In this document: positions 23,733-32,785 of the stretch, piece after piece
Numbering within the stretch: position 1 is the first letter of the stretch
Layout of the letters: every line of letters begins with the position of its first letter
Assembly (NCBI GenBank): GCA_000471045.1
Contig: KI301992.1
Location: 2,595,452-2,659,451, forward strand
Reading direction: 5' to 3'
Origin: an actinobacterium LLX17
GTDB lineage: Bacteria; Actinomycetota; Actinomycetes; Propionibacteriales; Nocardioidaceae
DNA length: 64,000 bases
The notes under the pieces: model-generated
Told to the model about the DNA's origin: nothing
The model's input: only the letters and a program-made list of their open reading frames with translations
The model's database searches: none
Program-made: the position numbers and the translations under genes

Positions 23733-24844
23733 GCGTGCACCTGCTCCTGGGCCCCCACCTCGGCCGCGTCGCGGGCGGCGACCCGCGCGGCATGCGTGGG
23801 CGCATCGGGCACCCCAGCCGGACGGCGCGCGTCGAACTCGGCGCGCAGCGTCGGCAGCACCTCGCCCAACAGGTCCAGCTGCTCGAGCACGATCTTCTGC
23901 GGCAGGCCCGCGTGGTCGACGAGGAACAGCTGGCGCTGGTAGTCACCGAAGTAGTCGGCGAACGCCAGGGTCTTCTCGATGAACTGCTGCGGGCTGCCCA
24001 CCGTCAGCGGCGTCTGCGCGGTGAAGTCCTCCAGGCTCGGGCCGTGGCCGTAGACCGGCGCGTTGTCGAAGTACGGCCGGAACTCGTTGATCGCGTCCTG
24101 GCTGTTCTTGCGCATGAAGAACTGTCCGCCCAGCCCGACGATCGCCTGCTCGGGCGTGCCGTGACCATAGTGCGCGTAGCGCTGGCGGTAGAAGTTGATC
24201 AGACGGATGTAGTGCTCCTTCGGCCAGAAGATGTTGTTGGCGAAGTAGCCGTCGCCGTAGTAGGCGGCCAGCTCGGCCACCTCGGGCGTGCGGATCGAGC
24301 CGTGCCACACGAACGGCGCCACACCGTCGAGCGGGCGCGGCGTGGCCGTGAAGCCCTGCAGCGGCGTGCGGAACGTCCCCTCCCAGCTCACGACGTCCTC
24401 GTCCCACAGACGCCGCAGCAGCTGGTAGTGCTCGATGGTGAGCTCGACCGCCTTGCTGCCGTCGTAGCCGAACCACGGGTAGACCGGCGCGGTGTTGCCG
24501 CGGCCGAGCATCAGGTCCATGCGGCCCTCGGAGAGGTGCTGCAAGGTGGCGTAGTCCTCGGCGATCTTGACCGGGTCGTTGGTCGTGATCAGCGTCGTCG
24601 ACGTCGAGAGGATGAGCTTGTCGGTCTGCGCGGCGATGTACGCGAGGGTCGTCGTCGGGCTCGACGGCACGAACGGCGGGTTGTGGTGCTCGCCCGTGGC
24701 GAAGACGTCGAGGCCCACCTCCTCGGCCTTCTTCGCGATCTCCACGGTGTTGCGGATGCGCTCGTGCTCGCTGACGGTGGTGCCGTTCACGGGGTCGGGG
24801 GTGACGTCACCGACGGTGAAGATGCCGAACTGCATGCTGGTCAT
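23729..24844 (-). CDS. LLM-class flavin-dependent oxidoreductase, CE1758 type
   Basis: This 371-residue bacterial luciferase-like protein starts MTSMQFGIFTVGDVTPDPVN. The start is fixed by AGGAGG five bases before ATG 24844. Visible family elements include EVGLDVFATGEHHNPPFV, LILSTSTTLITTNDPVKIAEDYATLQHLSEGRMDLMLGRG and the YGDGYFANNIFWPKEHY block. It uses FMNH2 from the partner reductase, and O2, to oxidise an organic compound. A palindrome upstream suggests control by a MarR/HxlR-type regulator that is not encoded next door. Confidence 0.9.
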   Translation of the reverse strand: MTSMQFGIFTVGDVTPDPVNGTTVSEHERIRNTVEIAKKAEEVGLDVFATGEHHNPPFVPSSPTTTLAYIAAQTDKLILSTSTTLITTNDPVKIAEDYATLQHLSEGRMDLMLGRGNTAPVYPWFGYDGSKAVELTIEHYQLLRRLWDEDVVSWEGTFRTPLQGFTATPRPLDGVAPFVWHGSIRTPEVAELAAYYGDGYFANNIFWPKEHYIRLINFYRQRYAHYGHGTPEQAIVGLGGQFFMRKNSQDAINEFRPYFDNAPVYGHGPSLEDFTAQTPLTVGSPQQFIEKTLAFADYFGDYQRQLFLVDHAGLPQKIVLEQLDLLGEVLPTLRAEFDARRPAGVPDAPTHAARVAARDAAEVGAQEQVHA

Positions 24845-24876
24845 GATGGCCTCCTAGCCTCCATCATCCCACAACT

Positions 24877-24892
24877 AGTTCAAGATTCAACT
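24877..24892 (-). promoter_or_regulatory. Candidate operator of the flavin monooxygenase operon
   Basis: The 16-bp sequence AGTTCAAGATTCAACT (imperfect palindrome, 12 of 16 bases symmetric) lies about 33 bp upstream of the LLM start, in an AT-rich patch. This looks like a MarR/HxlR-type site. The binder is unknown. Confidence 0.4.
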
Positions 24893-24900
24893 TATTCCGG

Positions 24901-25350
24901 TCAGCGGTGCGCGGCGAAGAACTCGCGCAGGAGGGTCGCCGACTCCTCGGCCAGCACGCCCGTGACGACCTCCGGGCGATGGTTGAGGCGGCGGTCGCGC
25001 GCCACGTCCCAGAGCGAGCCGACCGCGCCGGCCTTGTCGTCCCACGCCCCCATCACCAGCGTGCCGATGCGCGCCGAGACCAGCGCGCCGGCGCACATCG
25101 TGCACGGCTCGAGCGTCACCACCAGCGTGCAGCCCTCGAGGCGCCACTCGCCCAGGTGCTGACTCGCCTCACGCATCGCCACCACCTCGGCATGGCCGAA
25201 AGGGTCGCCGTCGCGCTCGCGGGTGTTGCGTCCGCGGCCGATCACCTCGCCCGCCTGGTCGAGCACGACCGCCCCCACCGGCACGTCACCGGTCGCCGTC
25301 GCGGCTCGCGCCTCGTCGAGCGCCAGCCGCATCGCCTCGTCGTGATTCAC
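24901..25350 (-). CDS. tadA: tRNA-specific adenosine deaminase
   Basis: I choose GTG at 25350 (VNHDEAMRLALDEARAATAT) since it forms a GTGA overlap with the preceding gene; the longer frame overlaps that gene. The product is 149 residues. The zinc site is complete: HAEV (H53, E55) and PCTMC (C83, C86). The family converts A34 to inosine in the wobble position of tRNA-Arg(ACG). The preceding coupled gene is the associated protein that accompanies it in actinobacteria. This is unrelated to the pilus motor also called TadA. Confidence 0.93.
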   Translation of the reverse strand: MNHDEAMRLALDEARAATATGDVPVGAVVLDQAGEVIGRGRNTRERDGDPFGHAEVVAMREASQHLGEWRLEGCTLVVTLEPCTMCAGALVSARIGTLVMGAWDDKAGAVGSLWDVARDRRLNHRPEVVTGVLAEESATLLREFFAAHR

Positions 25351-25814
25351 CCGACGATCGCCTCGAAGGCCTCCCCGAACCCGAGCTTGTCGGCGACGTC
25401 GGACAGGACGTCGTCGGGGTAGAGGTCGTCGTCGGAGCACAGGAGCTCCATCTCGGCCGAGCTCAGGCCCAGGTCAGCCAGGATCGTGAGGTCGCCGGCC
25501 GGCGCCGGCTCGTCCTGGTCGGTCACCTCGGGCAGGTCGAGCGCCTCCGCCACGCCCGTGGCGAGCGGCCACAGGTCGGCCATGGTGGCGTCCGACAGCA
25601 GCAGCCGCACCTCGTCACCGGAGCTGCGGACGATGACGAAGAACTCGTCGCTCACCGAGACCAGCCCGAGCACGCCGACGTCGGAGGGGAAGCGCTGCAG
25701 GATCGGGAGCAGCGCGTCCAGGTCCTCCCCGAGCGCGGGACTCACCTCGGCGACCTCCCAGCGACCCTCGTCGCGGTACGCGACCGCCACGAAGTCGATG
25801 TCGTCCTCGGCCAT
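25347..25814 (-). CDS. tRNA adenosine deaminase-associated protein
   Basis: The start is ATG at 25814 (MAEDDIDFVAVAYRDEGRWE); the open frame extends further but without coding-like sequence. The product is 155 residues and very acidic. The pattern (EDLDALLPILQRFPSDVGVLGLVSVSDEFFVIVR...LSDATMADLWPLATGVAEAL) is that of the conserved actinobacterial protein always linked to tadA. It overlaps tadA by 4 nt. Its biochemical role is not established. It is divergent from upp. Confidence 0.88.
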   Translation of the reverse strand: MAEDDIDFVAVAYRDEGRWEVAEVSPALGEDLDALLPILQRFPSDVGVLGLVSVSDEFFVIVRSSGDEVRLLLSDATMADLWPLATGVAEALDLPEVTDQDEPAPAGDLTILADLGLSSAEMELLCSDDDLYPDDVLSDVADKLGFGEAFEAIVG

Positions 25815-25909
25815 GACGGTCTCCGTCCTCGGGGTGCGCTGACGCGTCCAGGACGATGGTGGCAGAGGTGGACCCCGCACCGCCAGCGCGTGACCCGGTC
25901 GAGAAGGCC

Positions 25910-25921
25910 TAGCCTTGCCCC
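25910..25921 (+). promoter_or_regulatory. Leaderless promoter of upp
   Basis: The -10 box TAGCCT at 25910-25915 is followed by six bases and then the ATG of upp at 25922, so transcription should begin at or next to the start codon. There is no Shine-Dalgarno. Confidence 0.6.
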
Positions 25922-26560
25922 ATGAAGGTCCACGTCGCCGACCACCCGCTCGTCTCCCACAAGCTGACGGTGCTGCGTGATCGCGAGACCGACTCCCCCA
26001 CGTTCCGCCGGCTGGCCGAGGAGCTCGTGACGCTGCTGGCCTACGAGGCCACGCGCGACGTGCGGGTCGAGCTCGTCGAGGTCACCACGCCCGTCACCAC
26101 CGCCAACGGCGTGCGCCTGTCCGAACCGCGGCCGCTCGTCGTGCCGATCCTGCGCGCGGGACTCGGCATGCTCGAGGGGATGCAGCGGCTGCTGCCGACG
26201 GCCGAGGTCGGCTTCCTCGGCATGATCCGCGACGAGGAGACGCTCGAGGCGTCCACCTACGCCGAGCGACTGCCCGACGACCTCTCCAATCGTCAGTGCT
26301 ACGTGCTCGACCCGATGCTCGCCACGGGTGGCACGCTCGCCGCCGCGATCGACTTCCTCGTGGAGCGCGGCGCCGACCACATCATCGCCATCACCCTGCT
26401 GGCCGCACCCGAGGGCATCGCCCGCCTGGAGGAGGAGCTCGAGGACGTCGACGTGCCGGTCATGCTCGTGACCGCCGGGCTCGACGAGCGGCTCGACGAG
26501 CAGGGCTACATCGTCCCCGGTCTCGGCGACGCCGGCGACCGCCTCTACGGCGTCGTCTGA
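25922..26560 (+). CDS. upp: Uracil phosphoribosyltransferase
   Basis: This 212-residue protein starts [20 protein letters not shown]. The salvage enzyme converts uracil and PRPP to UMP. Diagnostic features: [11 protein letters not shown] at the N-terminus, [15 protein letters not shown], the PRPP loop [19 protein letters not shown] and the C-terminal uracil-binding [15 protein letters not shown]. Length is standard. It is transcribed alone and followed after 11 bp by a large nested palindrome. Confidence 0.97.
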   Translation: MKVHVADHPLVSHKLTVLRDRETDSPTFRRLAEELVTLLAYEATRDVRVELVEVTTPVTTANGVRLSEPRPLVVPILRAGLGMLEGMQRLLPTAEVGFLGMIRDEETLEASTYAERLPDDLSNRQCYVLDPMLATGGTLAAAIDFLVERGADHIIAITLLAAPEGIARLEEELEDVDVPVMLVTAGLDERLDEQGYIVPGLGDAGDRLYGVV

Positions 26561-26571
26561 GCCCACCCCCT

Positions 26572-26688
26572 GGGCGGTGAGTTAGGGGCCAAATGCCGCC
26601 TCGGGCGGTGTGTAGGAAGCCGAATCGCACGGTCATTCGGCCAGCTACGCACCGCCCGCGCCTGAGTTTGGCCCGCCACTCACCGCTC
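26572..26688. repeat. Four-unit nested palindrome, copy A
   Basis: A 117-bp element. Four units share GGGCGGTGNGT followed by about five bases and GGCCRAAT. Units at 26572-26595 and 26603-26627 run forward; units at 26633-26657 and 26664-26688 are reversed (order + + - -), so the two inner and two outer units pair. It begins 11 bp after the upp stop. Copy B lies 410 bp on, beyond the small monooxygenase gene. Confidence 0.85.
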
Positions 26689-26758
26689 CAGTCCGTCACC
26701 GCTTTCGACGCTGCGGCAGGCTGGGGGTCGATCCGCACGAGCCACAGGAGGCCGAACC

Positions 26759-27079
26759 ATGATCGTCATCACCGCCCGTTTCCGCGTCAAGGCCGAGCAC
26801 GCCGACGCCTGGCCGCAGATCACCCACAGCTTCACCGCGGCGACGCGGGCCGAGCCCGGCAACCTCTGGTTCGACTGGTCGCGCAGCGTGGACGACCCTC
26901 AGGAGTACGTGCTGCTGGAGGCCTTCGCGGACGACGCCGCCGAGGCGCACGTCGGCTCCGACCACTTCCGCCAGGCGCAGGCCGACCTGCCGCCCTACCT
27001 GGAGGAGACGCCGCGCATCCTCAACACCACGATCGACGCCGACGGTTGGTCCGAGCTGGGCGAGATGGCCGTCGACTGA
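26759..27079 (+). CDS. ABM-family monooxygenase/dioxygenase-like protein
   Basis: This 106-residue protein starts MIVITARFRVKAEHADAWPQ. It is a ferredoxin-like alpha/beta barrel dimer type (ABM). The pattern RVKAEHADAWPQITHSFTAATRAEPGNLWFDWSRSVDDPQEYVLLEAFADDAAEAHVGSDHFRQ is that of putative quinol monooxygenases (YgiN-like). These often oxidise hydroquinones without cofactors. It sits alone between copies A and B of a repeated palindrome. Confidence 0.85.
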   Translation: MIVITARFRVKAEHADAWPQITHSFTAATRAEPGNLWFDWSRSVDDPQEYVLLEAFADDAAEAHVGSDHFRQAQADLPPYLEETPRILNTTIDADGWSELGEMAVD

Positions 27080-27098
27080 ACCGCTCGCGCTCGGGCTC

Positions 27099-27215
27099 GG
27101 GCGGTGAGTGGGTGGCCGATTGCCCCGCCGAGAGGCGAGTTAGGGGCCGAATCGTGCGCTTATTCGGCCCCGTACTCACCGCCCGCGCGAACATTTGGCC
27201 TCTAGCTCACCACCC
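27099..27215. repeat. Four-unit nested palindrome, copy B
   Basis: A 117-bp element with the same architecture as copy A. Forward units at 27099-27121 and 27132-27152, reverse units at 27161-27184 and 27191-27215, each with GGGCGGTGAGT-like and GGCCRAAT-like halves. It lies 19 bp after the ABM gene and ends 15 bp before the pntB stop, between convergent genes. Confidence 0.85.
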
Positions 27216-27230
27216 ACGCGCGGTCGCGGG

Positions 27231-28619
27231 TCAGAGCGAGCGGAGGATGTCCTCGACCCGCTCCTTGGCGTCGCCGAAGAGCATCTGCGTGTTGTCGCGG
27301 AAGAACAGCGGGTTCTGCACGCCGGCGTAGCCCGCGGCCATCGAACGCTTGAACACCACGACGTTCTCGGCCTCCCAGACCCGCAGCACCGGCATGCCGG
27401 CGATCGGGCTGGTGGGGTCCTCGGCGGCGGCCGGGTTGACCGTGTCGTTCGCGCCGATGACGAGCACGACGGTGGTGTCGGCGAGGTCGTCGTTGACCTC
27501 GTCCATCTCCAGCACGATGTCGTAGGGCACCTTGGCCTCGGCCAGCAGCACGTTCATGTGCCCGGGCAGGCGGCCGGCGACCGGGTGGATGCCGAAGCGC
27601 ACGTCGACGCCCCGCTCGCGCAGCTTGCGGGTCAGGTCGGCCACCGGGTACTGCGCCTGCGCCACCGCCATGCCGTAGCCGGGCGTGATGACGACGGTCG
27701 AGGCGTTGCGCAGCAGCTCGGCGGTGTCGTCGGCGGTGATCTCGCGGTGGTCGCCGTAGTCGGTGTCGTCGCCCCCGGAGGCCTCGATGCCGAAGCCGCC
27801 GGCGATCACCGAGATGAACGAGCGGTTCATCGCCTTGCACATGATGTAGCTCAGGTAGGCACCCGAGGAGCCGACGAGCGCGCCGGTGACGATCAGCAGG
27901 TCGTTGTTGAGCAGGAAGCCCGCCGCGGCGGCCGCCCAGCCCGAGTAGCTGTTCAGCATCGACACGACCACCGGCATGTCACCGCCGCCGATCGAGGCCA
28001 CGAGGTGCCAGCCGAGCGCGAGAGCGACGACCGTGACCGCGATGAGCAGCCACAGCTGCGGATCGATGACGAACCAGACCGTCAGGCCCACGAACAGCAC
28101 CAGGGCGCCGAGGTTGAGGAAGTTCTTGCCCGGCAGCACCAGCGGCGCCGAGTTGATCTTCGCGCTCAGCTTGAGGTTGGCGACGATCGAGCCGGTGAAC
28201 GTGACCGCACCGATGAAGACGCCGATGAAGATCTCGGCGTTGTGGATGTCCTCCAGCGCCTGCGACGGGAAGGACTTGTGCTCGAGGTAGCCGTTCCAAC
28301 CCACCAGCACCGCGGCGAGGCCGACGAAGCTGTGCAGCAACGCGATGAGCTCGGGCATCCCGGTCATCTCGACGATGCGCGCGCGCCACAGACCGATGAC
28401 CGCACCGATCGCGACGGCGACGAACAGCAGCACGATGGCCAGCGTCTCGGCCTCGTCGACCACCAGGACGACCGTGGCGACGAGCGCGATGGCCATGCCG
28501 ACGATGCCGTAGCCGATGCCGGCCTTGGCGGTCTCGTGCTTGCTGAGTCCCGCGAGACTCATGATGAACAGCAGGGCCGCGACGATGTAAGCCGCGCCCG
28601 CGGCAGATTCCACGTTCAT
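27231..28619 (-). CDS. pntB: NAD(P) transhydrogenase subunit beta
   Basis: This 462-residue protein starts [20 protein letters not shown]. The N-terminal two thirds holds about nine membrane helices, and the C-terminal part (after about residue 280) the NADP(H)-binding domain III with [40 protein letters not shown], the [10 protein letters not shown] loop and [11 protein letters not shown]. It completes the proton-translocating transhydrogenase that exchanges hydride between NADH and NADP+ at the membrane. It follows pntA by 2 nt. Confidence 0.97.
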   Translation of the reverse strand: MNVESAAGAAYIVAALLFIMSLAGLSKHETAKAGIGYGIVGMAIALVATVVLVVDEAETLAIVLLFVAVAIGAVIGLWRARIVEMTGMPELIALLHSFVGLAAVLVGWNGYLEHKSFPSQALEDIHNAEIFIGVFIGAVTFTGSIVANLKLSAKINSAPLVLPGKNFLNLGALVLFVGLTVWFVIDPQLWLLIAVTVVALALGWHLVASIGGGDMPVVVSMLNSYSGWAAAAAGFLLNNDLLIVTGALVGSSGAYLSYIMCKAMNRSFISVIAGGFGIEASGGDDTDYGDHREITADDTAELLRNASTVVITPGYGMAVAQAQYPVADLTRKLRERGVDVRFGIHPVAGRLPGHMNVLLAEAKVPYDIVLEMDEVNDDLADTTVVLVIGANDTVNPAAAEDPTSPIAGMPVLRVWEAENVVVFKRSMAAGYAGVQNPLFFRDNTQMLFGDAKERVEDILRSL

Positions 28620-28621
28620 GG

Positions 28622-30217
28622 TCAGCCCTTCGAGAACATGCCGAGCATGCGTCGCGTGACGGCGAAGCCGCCGAAGACGTTGATGCTCGCGATGAGGATC
28701 GCCACGAAGGCGACCAGCTGGATGGCCAGGTCGTCACTGCTCATCTGCACCAGCGCACCGACGACGATGATGCCGCTGATCGCGTTGGTGACCGACATGA
28801 GCGGCGTGTGCAGCGCGTGGTTGACCTTGCCGATGACGTAGAAGCCCACGACGACCGAGAGCACCAGCACGGTGAAGTGCTGCGGCAGCGGCTGCGGGGC
28901 GAAGGCGTTGACGAGGAACAGCGCGAGGATGCCGACGCCGATCGCGCCGTACTTGAGCGCGGGCGAGGCGGGCTTGGCCGGCTCCTTCGGCTCCTCCGGC
29001 GCGGCGGGGGTGGCCGGACCGGCCGGGGCGGCGGAGACCTTCACCTCCGGCGGGGGCCAGGTCTTCTCGCCATCGCGCACCACTGTGACCGCGCGCTGCA
29101 CGACGTCCTCGAAGTCGAGCACGAGCTGGCCGTCCTTCTCAGGCGTCAGCAGCTTGAGGAGGTTGACGAGGTTCTGGCCGTAGAGCTGCGAGGCCTGCGT
29201 GGGCAGGCGTCCCGCGAGGTCGGTGTAGCCGAGGATGACGACACCGTTGTCGGTGACGACGCGCTCGCCGGGCACCGAGCCCTCGACGTTGCCACCCATG
29301 GCCGCAGCCATGTCGACGATGACGCTGCCGGGCTTCATGCTGGCCACGTCGGCGGCGGTCAGCAGGACCGGCGCCTTGCGGCCGGGGATGAGCGCGGTGG
29401 TGACGACGATGTCGACGTCGGCGGCCTGCTCGGAGTAGATCTCGGCGGCGCGCCGGTCGTAGTCCTCGCTGGTGGCCTTGGCGTAGCCGTCGGTGGACTG
29501 CTCGACCTCGACGTCGACCTTGAGGTACTCACCGCCGATCGACTTGACCTGGTCGGCGACCTCGGGGCGGGGGTCGGTGGCTCGCACGATGGCGCCCAGG
29601 CTGCTGGCCGCACCGATGGCTGCGAGTCCAGCCACACCGGCACCCGCGACGAGCACCTTGGCGGGCGGGACCTTGCCGGCCGCGGTGACCTGGCCGGTGA
29701 AGAAGCGACCGAACTCGTTGGCGGCCTCGACGACGGCGCGGTAGCCGGCGATGTTGGCCATCGAGCTGAGCACGTCCATGGACTGGGCGCGCGAGATGCG
29801 CGGCACCGCGTCCATCGCCAGCACGGTGATGGGGCGGGCGGCCAGCGCGTCGAGCAGCTCGGGGTTGTGCGCCGGGGCGACGAGGCTGACGACGGTCGCG
29901 CCGTCCTCCAGCTCACCGATCTCGGTCTGGGAGGGCGCGTTGACCTTCAGCACCACGTCGGCGGCCCAGGCGGCGGCGTGGTCGGCGACCTGCGCGCCGG
30001 CCTCGGCGTACGCCTCGTCGGTGAAGGACGACAGCGCGCCCGCCCCCGACTCGACGGTCACCCGGTATCCGAGCTTGATGATCTGGGCCACGGTGGCGGG
30101 GGTCGCGGCGACCCGGGTCTCACCCGGTGACGTCTCCGTGACCACTCCGATGAGGGCCGGGACCGCAGCGTCGAGGACATCGACGCCGGAGGTCTCCGGC
30201 ACGGCAGCGTCGTTCAT
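28622..30217 (-). CDS. pntA: NAD(P) transhydrogenase alpha subunit (fused)
   Basis: This 531-residue protein starts [20 protein letters not shown]. The alanine-dehydrogenase-like NAD(H) domain I ([41 protein letters not shown]) spans about 20-390. A Pro/Ala linker at about 395-425 then leads to four membrane helices. Domain I and the first membrane part are separate polypeptides in some bacteria (PntAA/PntAB); here they are one chain, as in the E. coli type. Operon with pntB. Confidence 0.96.
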   Translation of the reverse strand: MNDAAVPETSGVDVLDAAVPALIGVVTETSPGETRVAATPATVAQIIKLGYRVTVESGAGALSSFTDEAYAEAGAQVADHAAAWAADVVLKVNAPSQTEIGELEDGATVVSLVAPAHNPELLDALAARPITVLAMDAVPRISRAQSMDVLSSMANIAGYRAVVEAANEFGRFFTGQVTAAGKVPPAKVLVAGAGVAGLAAIGAASSLGAIVRATDPRPEVADQVKSIGGEYLKVDVEVEQSTDGYAKATSEDYDRRAAEIYSEQAADVDIVVTTALIPGRKAPVLLTAADVASMKPGSVIVDMAAAMGGNVEGSVPGERVVTDNGVVILGYTDLAGRLPTQASQLYGQNLVNLLKLLTPEKDGQLVLDFEDVVQRAVTVVRDGEKTWPPPEVKVSAAPAGPATPAAPEEPKEPAKPASPALKYGAIGVGILALFLVNAFAPQPLPQHFTVLVLSVVVGFYVIGKVNHALHTPLMSVTNAISGIIVVGALVQMSSDDLAIQLVAFVAILIASINVFGGFAVTRRMLGMFSKG

Positions 30218-30296
30218 TCGGCGAACGTTACCTTCTTGTAATCCGGCATGGCTGCCGGTGGGACATGGGTCACATAGCGAGACGGGCGTCCGCGCC

Positions 30297-31184
30297 TCAG
30301 ACGTCGTCGGGGCGCTGGGCGGGGCGCTCGACCGCGTCGGGCAGCTGCGATGGCACAGTCATGGGGAACCGCGGCGCGCGCTTCTCGAAGAACGACCCGA
30401 TGCCTTCGGCGAGGTCGGCGCTGGCGAACCGCTCGGCCAGCGCCCGCGACTCGGCGGCGTGCGCGTGCCACGGCGAGCTGACCTCGAGGCCCCGCCACAA
30501 CATCTGACGCGACATCGACGCGGAGACGGCCGAGGTGTTGTCGGCGATCTCCCGCGCGAGCTCGAAGGCCTTCGACTCCACCTCGGCGTCGTCGACGACG
30601 TGGTTGGCCAGACCGGCGGTGAGCGCCTCGGCGGCATCGACCAGTCGGCCCGTCAGCACCCACTCCATCGCCTTGCCCGGCGAGACGACCCGCGGCAGGA
30701 ACCACGTGGACGCGGCTTCCGGCACCAGGGCCCGACGGTTGAAGACGAAGCCGTACCGCGTGGACTCACCCAGCACCCGCACGTCCATCGGCAGGGTCAA
30801 GGTGGCGCCGATGCCGACCGCCGAGCCGGAGATGGCGCCGATGACCGGCTTGAGCGAACCGGCGATCGCGAGGGCCGCGAACCCGCCGGAGTCGCGCTCG
30901 ACGCCGGTGATGTCACCGGCGACCTCGGCGAACTCCTCGCTCATGCCGAGCGAGCCCGACAGGGCGGCCTCGAGATCGGCACCCGCGCAGAAGTGCCCGC
31001 CGCTGCCGGTCACGACGACGACCCGCACGTCGTCGTCGGCGTCGGACGCGGCGATGGCCGTGGCGATGTCGAGCGCCATCTGCTTGGTGAAGGTGTTGCG
31101 CTTCTCGGGGCGGTTGAACCGCACCGTGGCGACGTGGTCGGCCACGTCGTAGTCGAGGTTGTCCAGCCGCAGGCTCTCGCTCAT
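30297..31184 (-). CDS. Enoyl-CoA hydratase/isomerase family protein
   Basis: I prefer ATG at 31184 (MSESLRLDNLDYDVADHVAT), which has a GGAGAG box; ATG at 31196 is the alternative. The product is 295 residues. The crotonase fold is evident (RFNRPEKRNTFTKQM, the oxyanion segment GSGGHFCAGADLEAAL, GSAVGIGATLTLPMDVRV). The catalytic Glu lies in FNRRALVPEAAS, as in enoyl-CoA isomerases/hydratases of fatty-acid metabolism. A TGAACG-NN-CGCTCA site about 50 bp upstream links it to the TetR regulator at 46336. Confidence 0.9.
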   Translation of the reverse strand: MSESLRLDNLDYDVADHVATVRFNRPEKRNTFTKQMALDIATAIAASDADDDVRVVVVTGSGGHFCAGADLEAALSGSLGMSEEFAEVAGDITGVERDSGGFAALAIAGSLKPVIGAISGSAVGIGATLTLPMDVRVLGESTRYGFVFNRRALVPEAASTWFLPRVVSPGKAMEWVLTGRLVDAAEALTAGLANHVVDDAEVESKAFELAREIADNTSAVSASMSRQMLWRGLEVSSPWHAHAAESRALAERFASADLAEGIGSFFEKRAPRFPMTVPSQLPDAVERPAQRPDDV

Positions 31185-31232
31185 CGCTCTCTCCATCTCC
31201 AGGGTCCGATCCGCACGCTACGCCACTGCGAG

Positions 31233-31246
31233 TGAGCGATCGTTCA
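31233..31246. promoter_or_regulatory. TetR-type operator upstream of enoyl-CoA hydratase
   Basis: TGAGCGATCGTTCA on the plus strand, read on the minus strand as TGAACG-AT-CGCTCA. The same 6+6 bases occur at 46307 and 47024. A possible -10 TAGCGT (31220-31215, minus) lies 13 bp further downstream, so the operator is in the promoter. Confidence 0.65.
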
Positions 31247-31353
31247 GGGATACCGACTCGCCAGCACGTCGTCCACAGGCCGCGCGCGGTCACCGGACCT
31301 GCGTCGGTGGCCGCGCTCAGGCTCATGCCCACGACCGAGGAAGAGGAGACAGC

Positions 31354-31824
31354 ATGTGCTGGCAGTGCGACAACCCCGACAAGACCATCGACGACTATCT
31401 CGACATGGTGCGCCGCACCATCGACGACTACGGCTGGTTCATCCAGGTGGTCGAGCGCGACGGTCGACGGCCCGGGTTCGCGTACACGGTGGGGCTCAGC
31501 GAACACCTCTTGCCTGAGCTGCTGGTCACGGGGCTGTCGATGCGGCGGGCCGGCGCGCTGCTGAACGACGTGGCCCACCACTTGGTGTGCCACATGGGCG
31601 ACGATCTCGTGCCGGGCCAGTCATGGACGCAGCGCGGTGGTCCGACGCTGGAGGTGGTGACGGTCGCCGAGCCCACCGTCCACGCGGTGATGGCCGTCGA
31701 GCTGTACGGGCTCGACGTCGAGGCGCAGCAGCTCGTCTACGCCGACGACCGGGGGCGCTGGCCGTGGGAGGTCGGCTTCCGCGGGACGCAGCCCGTCCTC
31801 GGTCCCCGCGCCATCGCGGCGTGA
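31354..31824 (+). CDS. DUF4262 family protein
   Basis: The start is ATG at 31354 (MCWQCDNPDKTIDDYLDMVR) with GAGGAG upstream; the open frame is longer but has no other start signal. The product is 156 residues. The pattern DYLDMVRRTIDDYGWFIQVV...PGFAYTVGLSEHLLPELLVTG matches DUF4262, a soluble family of unknown function common in actinobacteria. Two Cys near the N-terminus (CWQC) could bind metal. It is convergent with the next gene across a double hairpin. Confidence 0.85.
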   Translation: MCWQCDNPDKTIDDYLDMVRRTIDDYGWFIQVVERDGRRPGFAYTVGLSEHLLPELLVTGLSMRRAGALLNDVAHHLVCHMGDDLVPGQSWTQRGGPTLEVVTVAEPTVHAVMAVELYGLDVEAQQLVYADDRGRWPWEVGFRGTQPVLGPRAIAA

Positions 31825-31881
31825 GGAGCGCGCGTCCTCCTCACGCACGAGGCGCCGCGACCGGCGTGCGGTCGCGGCGCC
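31819..31881. terminator. Bidirectional terminator, two hairpins
   Basis: GCGTGAGGA/TCCTCACGC (31819-31827 and 31838-31846) includes the DUF4262 stop codon. GGCGCCGCGACC/GGTCGCGGCGCC (31851-31862 and 31870-31881) is a perfect 12-bp stem. They lie between convergent genes. Confidence 0.75.
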
Positions 31882-31901
31882 CCGAGGGGCTGGTGCTCAG
31901 G

Positions 31902-32597
31902 TCAGATGCGCGCGGCCCGGTCCACCCGGTTGTGGTAGCGGTGACCCGCCATGCCACCCAGGGCGGCGAACAACAGCGTCACCAGGATGACGGCGATGCC
32001 GGTGATGATCGCGCCCGAGGTCAGCTCGTCGGTCGAGATCGGGATGCGCGGCAGGTCGACGCGCTCCAGCACGTTGTAGCGCTCACCGAAGAGGGCCCCG
32101 AGACCGCCGGCGATGAGGGTGACGACCAGGCCGATGACCCAGACGCCGATGCCCTGCCGCGCACCGTCGAAGCGCGACATGCGTCCGGCCACGTAGCCGC
32201 CGGCGTAGTAGGCGATCGCCAGGATCACCAGCAGCACGATGGCGGTCGAGATCCCGATGGTGCCGGCAGCGCGCTCGGCCTCGTTCTGCGTCACCTCGAC
32301 GGTGGAGTCGAGCGCCGTCAGGATGGCGCCGATGATGCCGGCCAGCAAGATGGCGACACCGATGGCGACGATCCAGCCGAAGAAGGCGGCGCCGACGTTC
32401 AGCCCACCGAACTTGTCGCGGGCGTGCGCGTCGTCCCGGGCCAGCGGGCGATCGTGTCCGTGGTCCCGGCCATGATCGGAGTGGTGGTCGACGTGGTCGT
32501 GGTCGCGGGTGCCGCGTCCGCGTCCGAACCCGAATCGTCCCCCCGTGCGACCTGCGTCCGAGGACGTGGAACCTGTCGTGCTCTCGTGCTTGGCCAT
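31902..32597 (-). CDS. Four-helix membrane protein with His/Asp-rich N-terminus
   Basis: This 231-residue protein starts MAKHESTTGSTSSDAGRTGG. A low-complexity, very His/Asp-rich stretch (about residues 32-60, DHDHVDHHSDHGRDHGHDRP) precedes four membrane helices (VGAAFFGWIVAIGVAILLAG, AIVLLVILAIAYYAGGYVAG, GVWVIGLVVTLIAGGLGALF, GAIITGIAVILVTLLFAALG). Similar YrzE/TIGR04086-like membrane proteins are common in actinobacteria. The His-rich tail might bind metal. Role unknown. Confidence 0.75.
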   Translation of the reverse strand: MAKHESTTGSTSSDAGRTGGRFGFGRGRGTRDHDHVDHHSDHGRDHGHDRPLARDDAHARDKFGGLNVGAAFFGWIVAIGVAILLAGIIGAILTALDSTVEVTQNEAERAAGTIGISTAIVLLVILAIAYYAGGYVAGRMSRFDGARQGIGVWVIGLVVTLIAGGLGALFGERYNVLERVDLPRIPISTDELTSGAIITGIAVILVTLLFAALGGMAGHRYHNRVDRAARI

Positions 32598-32785
32598 GAT
32601 CTGCTCCTGTCACGCTGCCGACGGCCCAAAGGCCTTGACACAGAGGTTTACCCGTCCCCGTGCGGCCCAAACTTCGGACAGCACGGCGCTCCAGCCGGAG
32701 GTCGGAACTTCCTGCGCTTCCACCGCCTCTCACGGCCCAGACCGTCCGCACCACTCCCGTGCCCGCACCGATCCAGGAGCCCTCG

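Noticed and set aside
25742..26566. 274-residue minus-strand frame over upp
   Set aside because: It is antisense to upp and ends in a gene start region; upp is certain.
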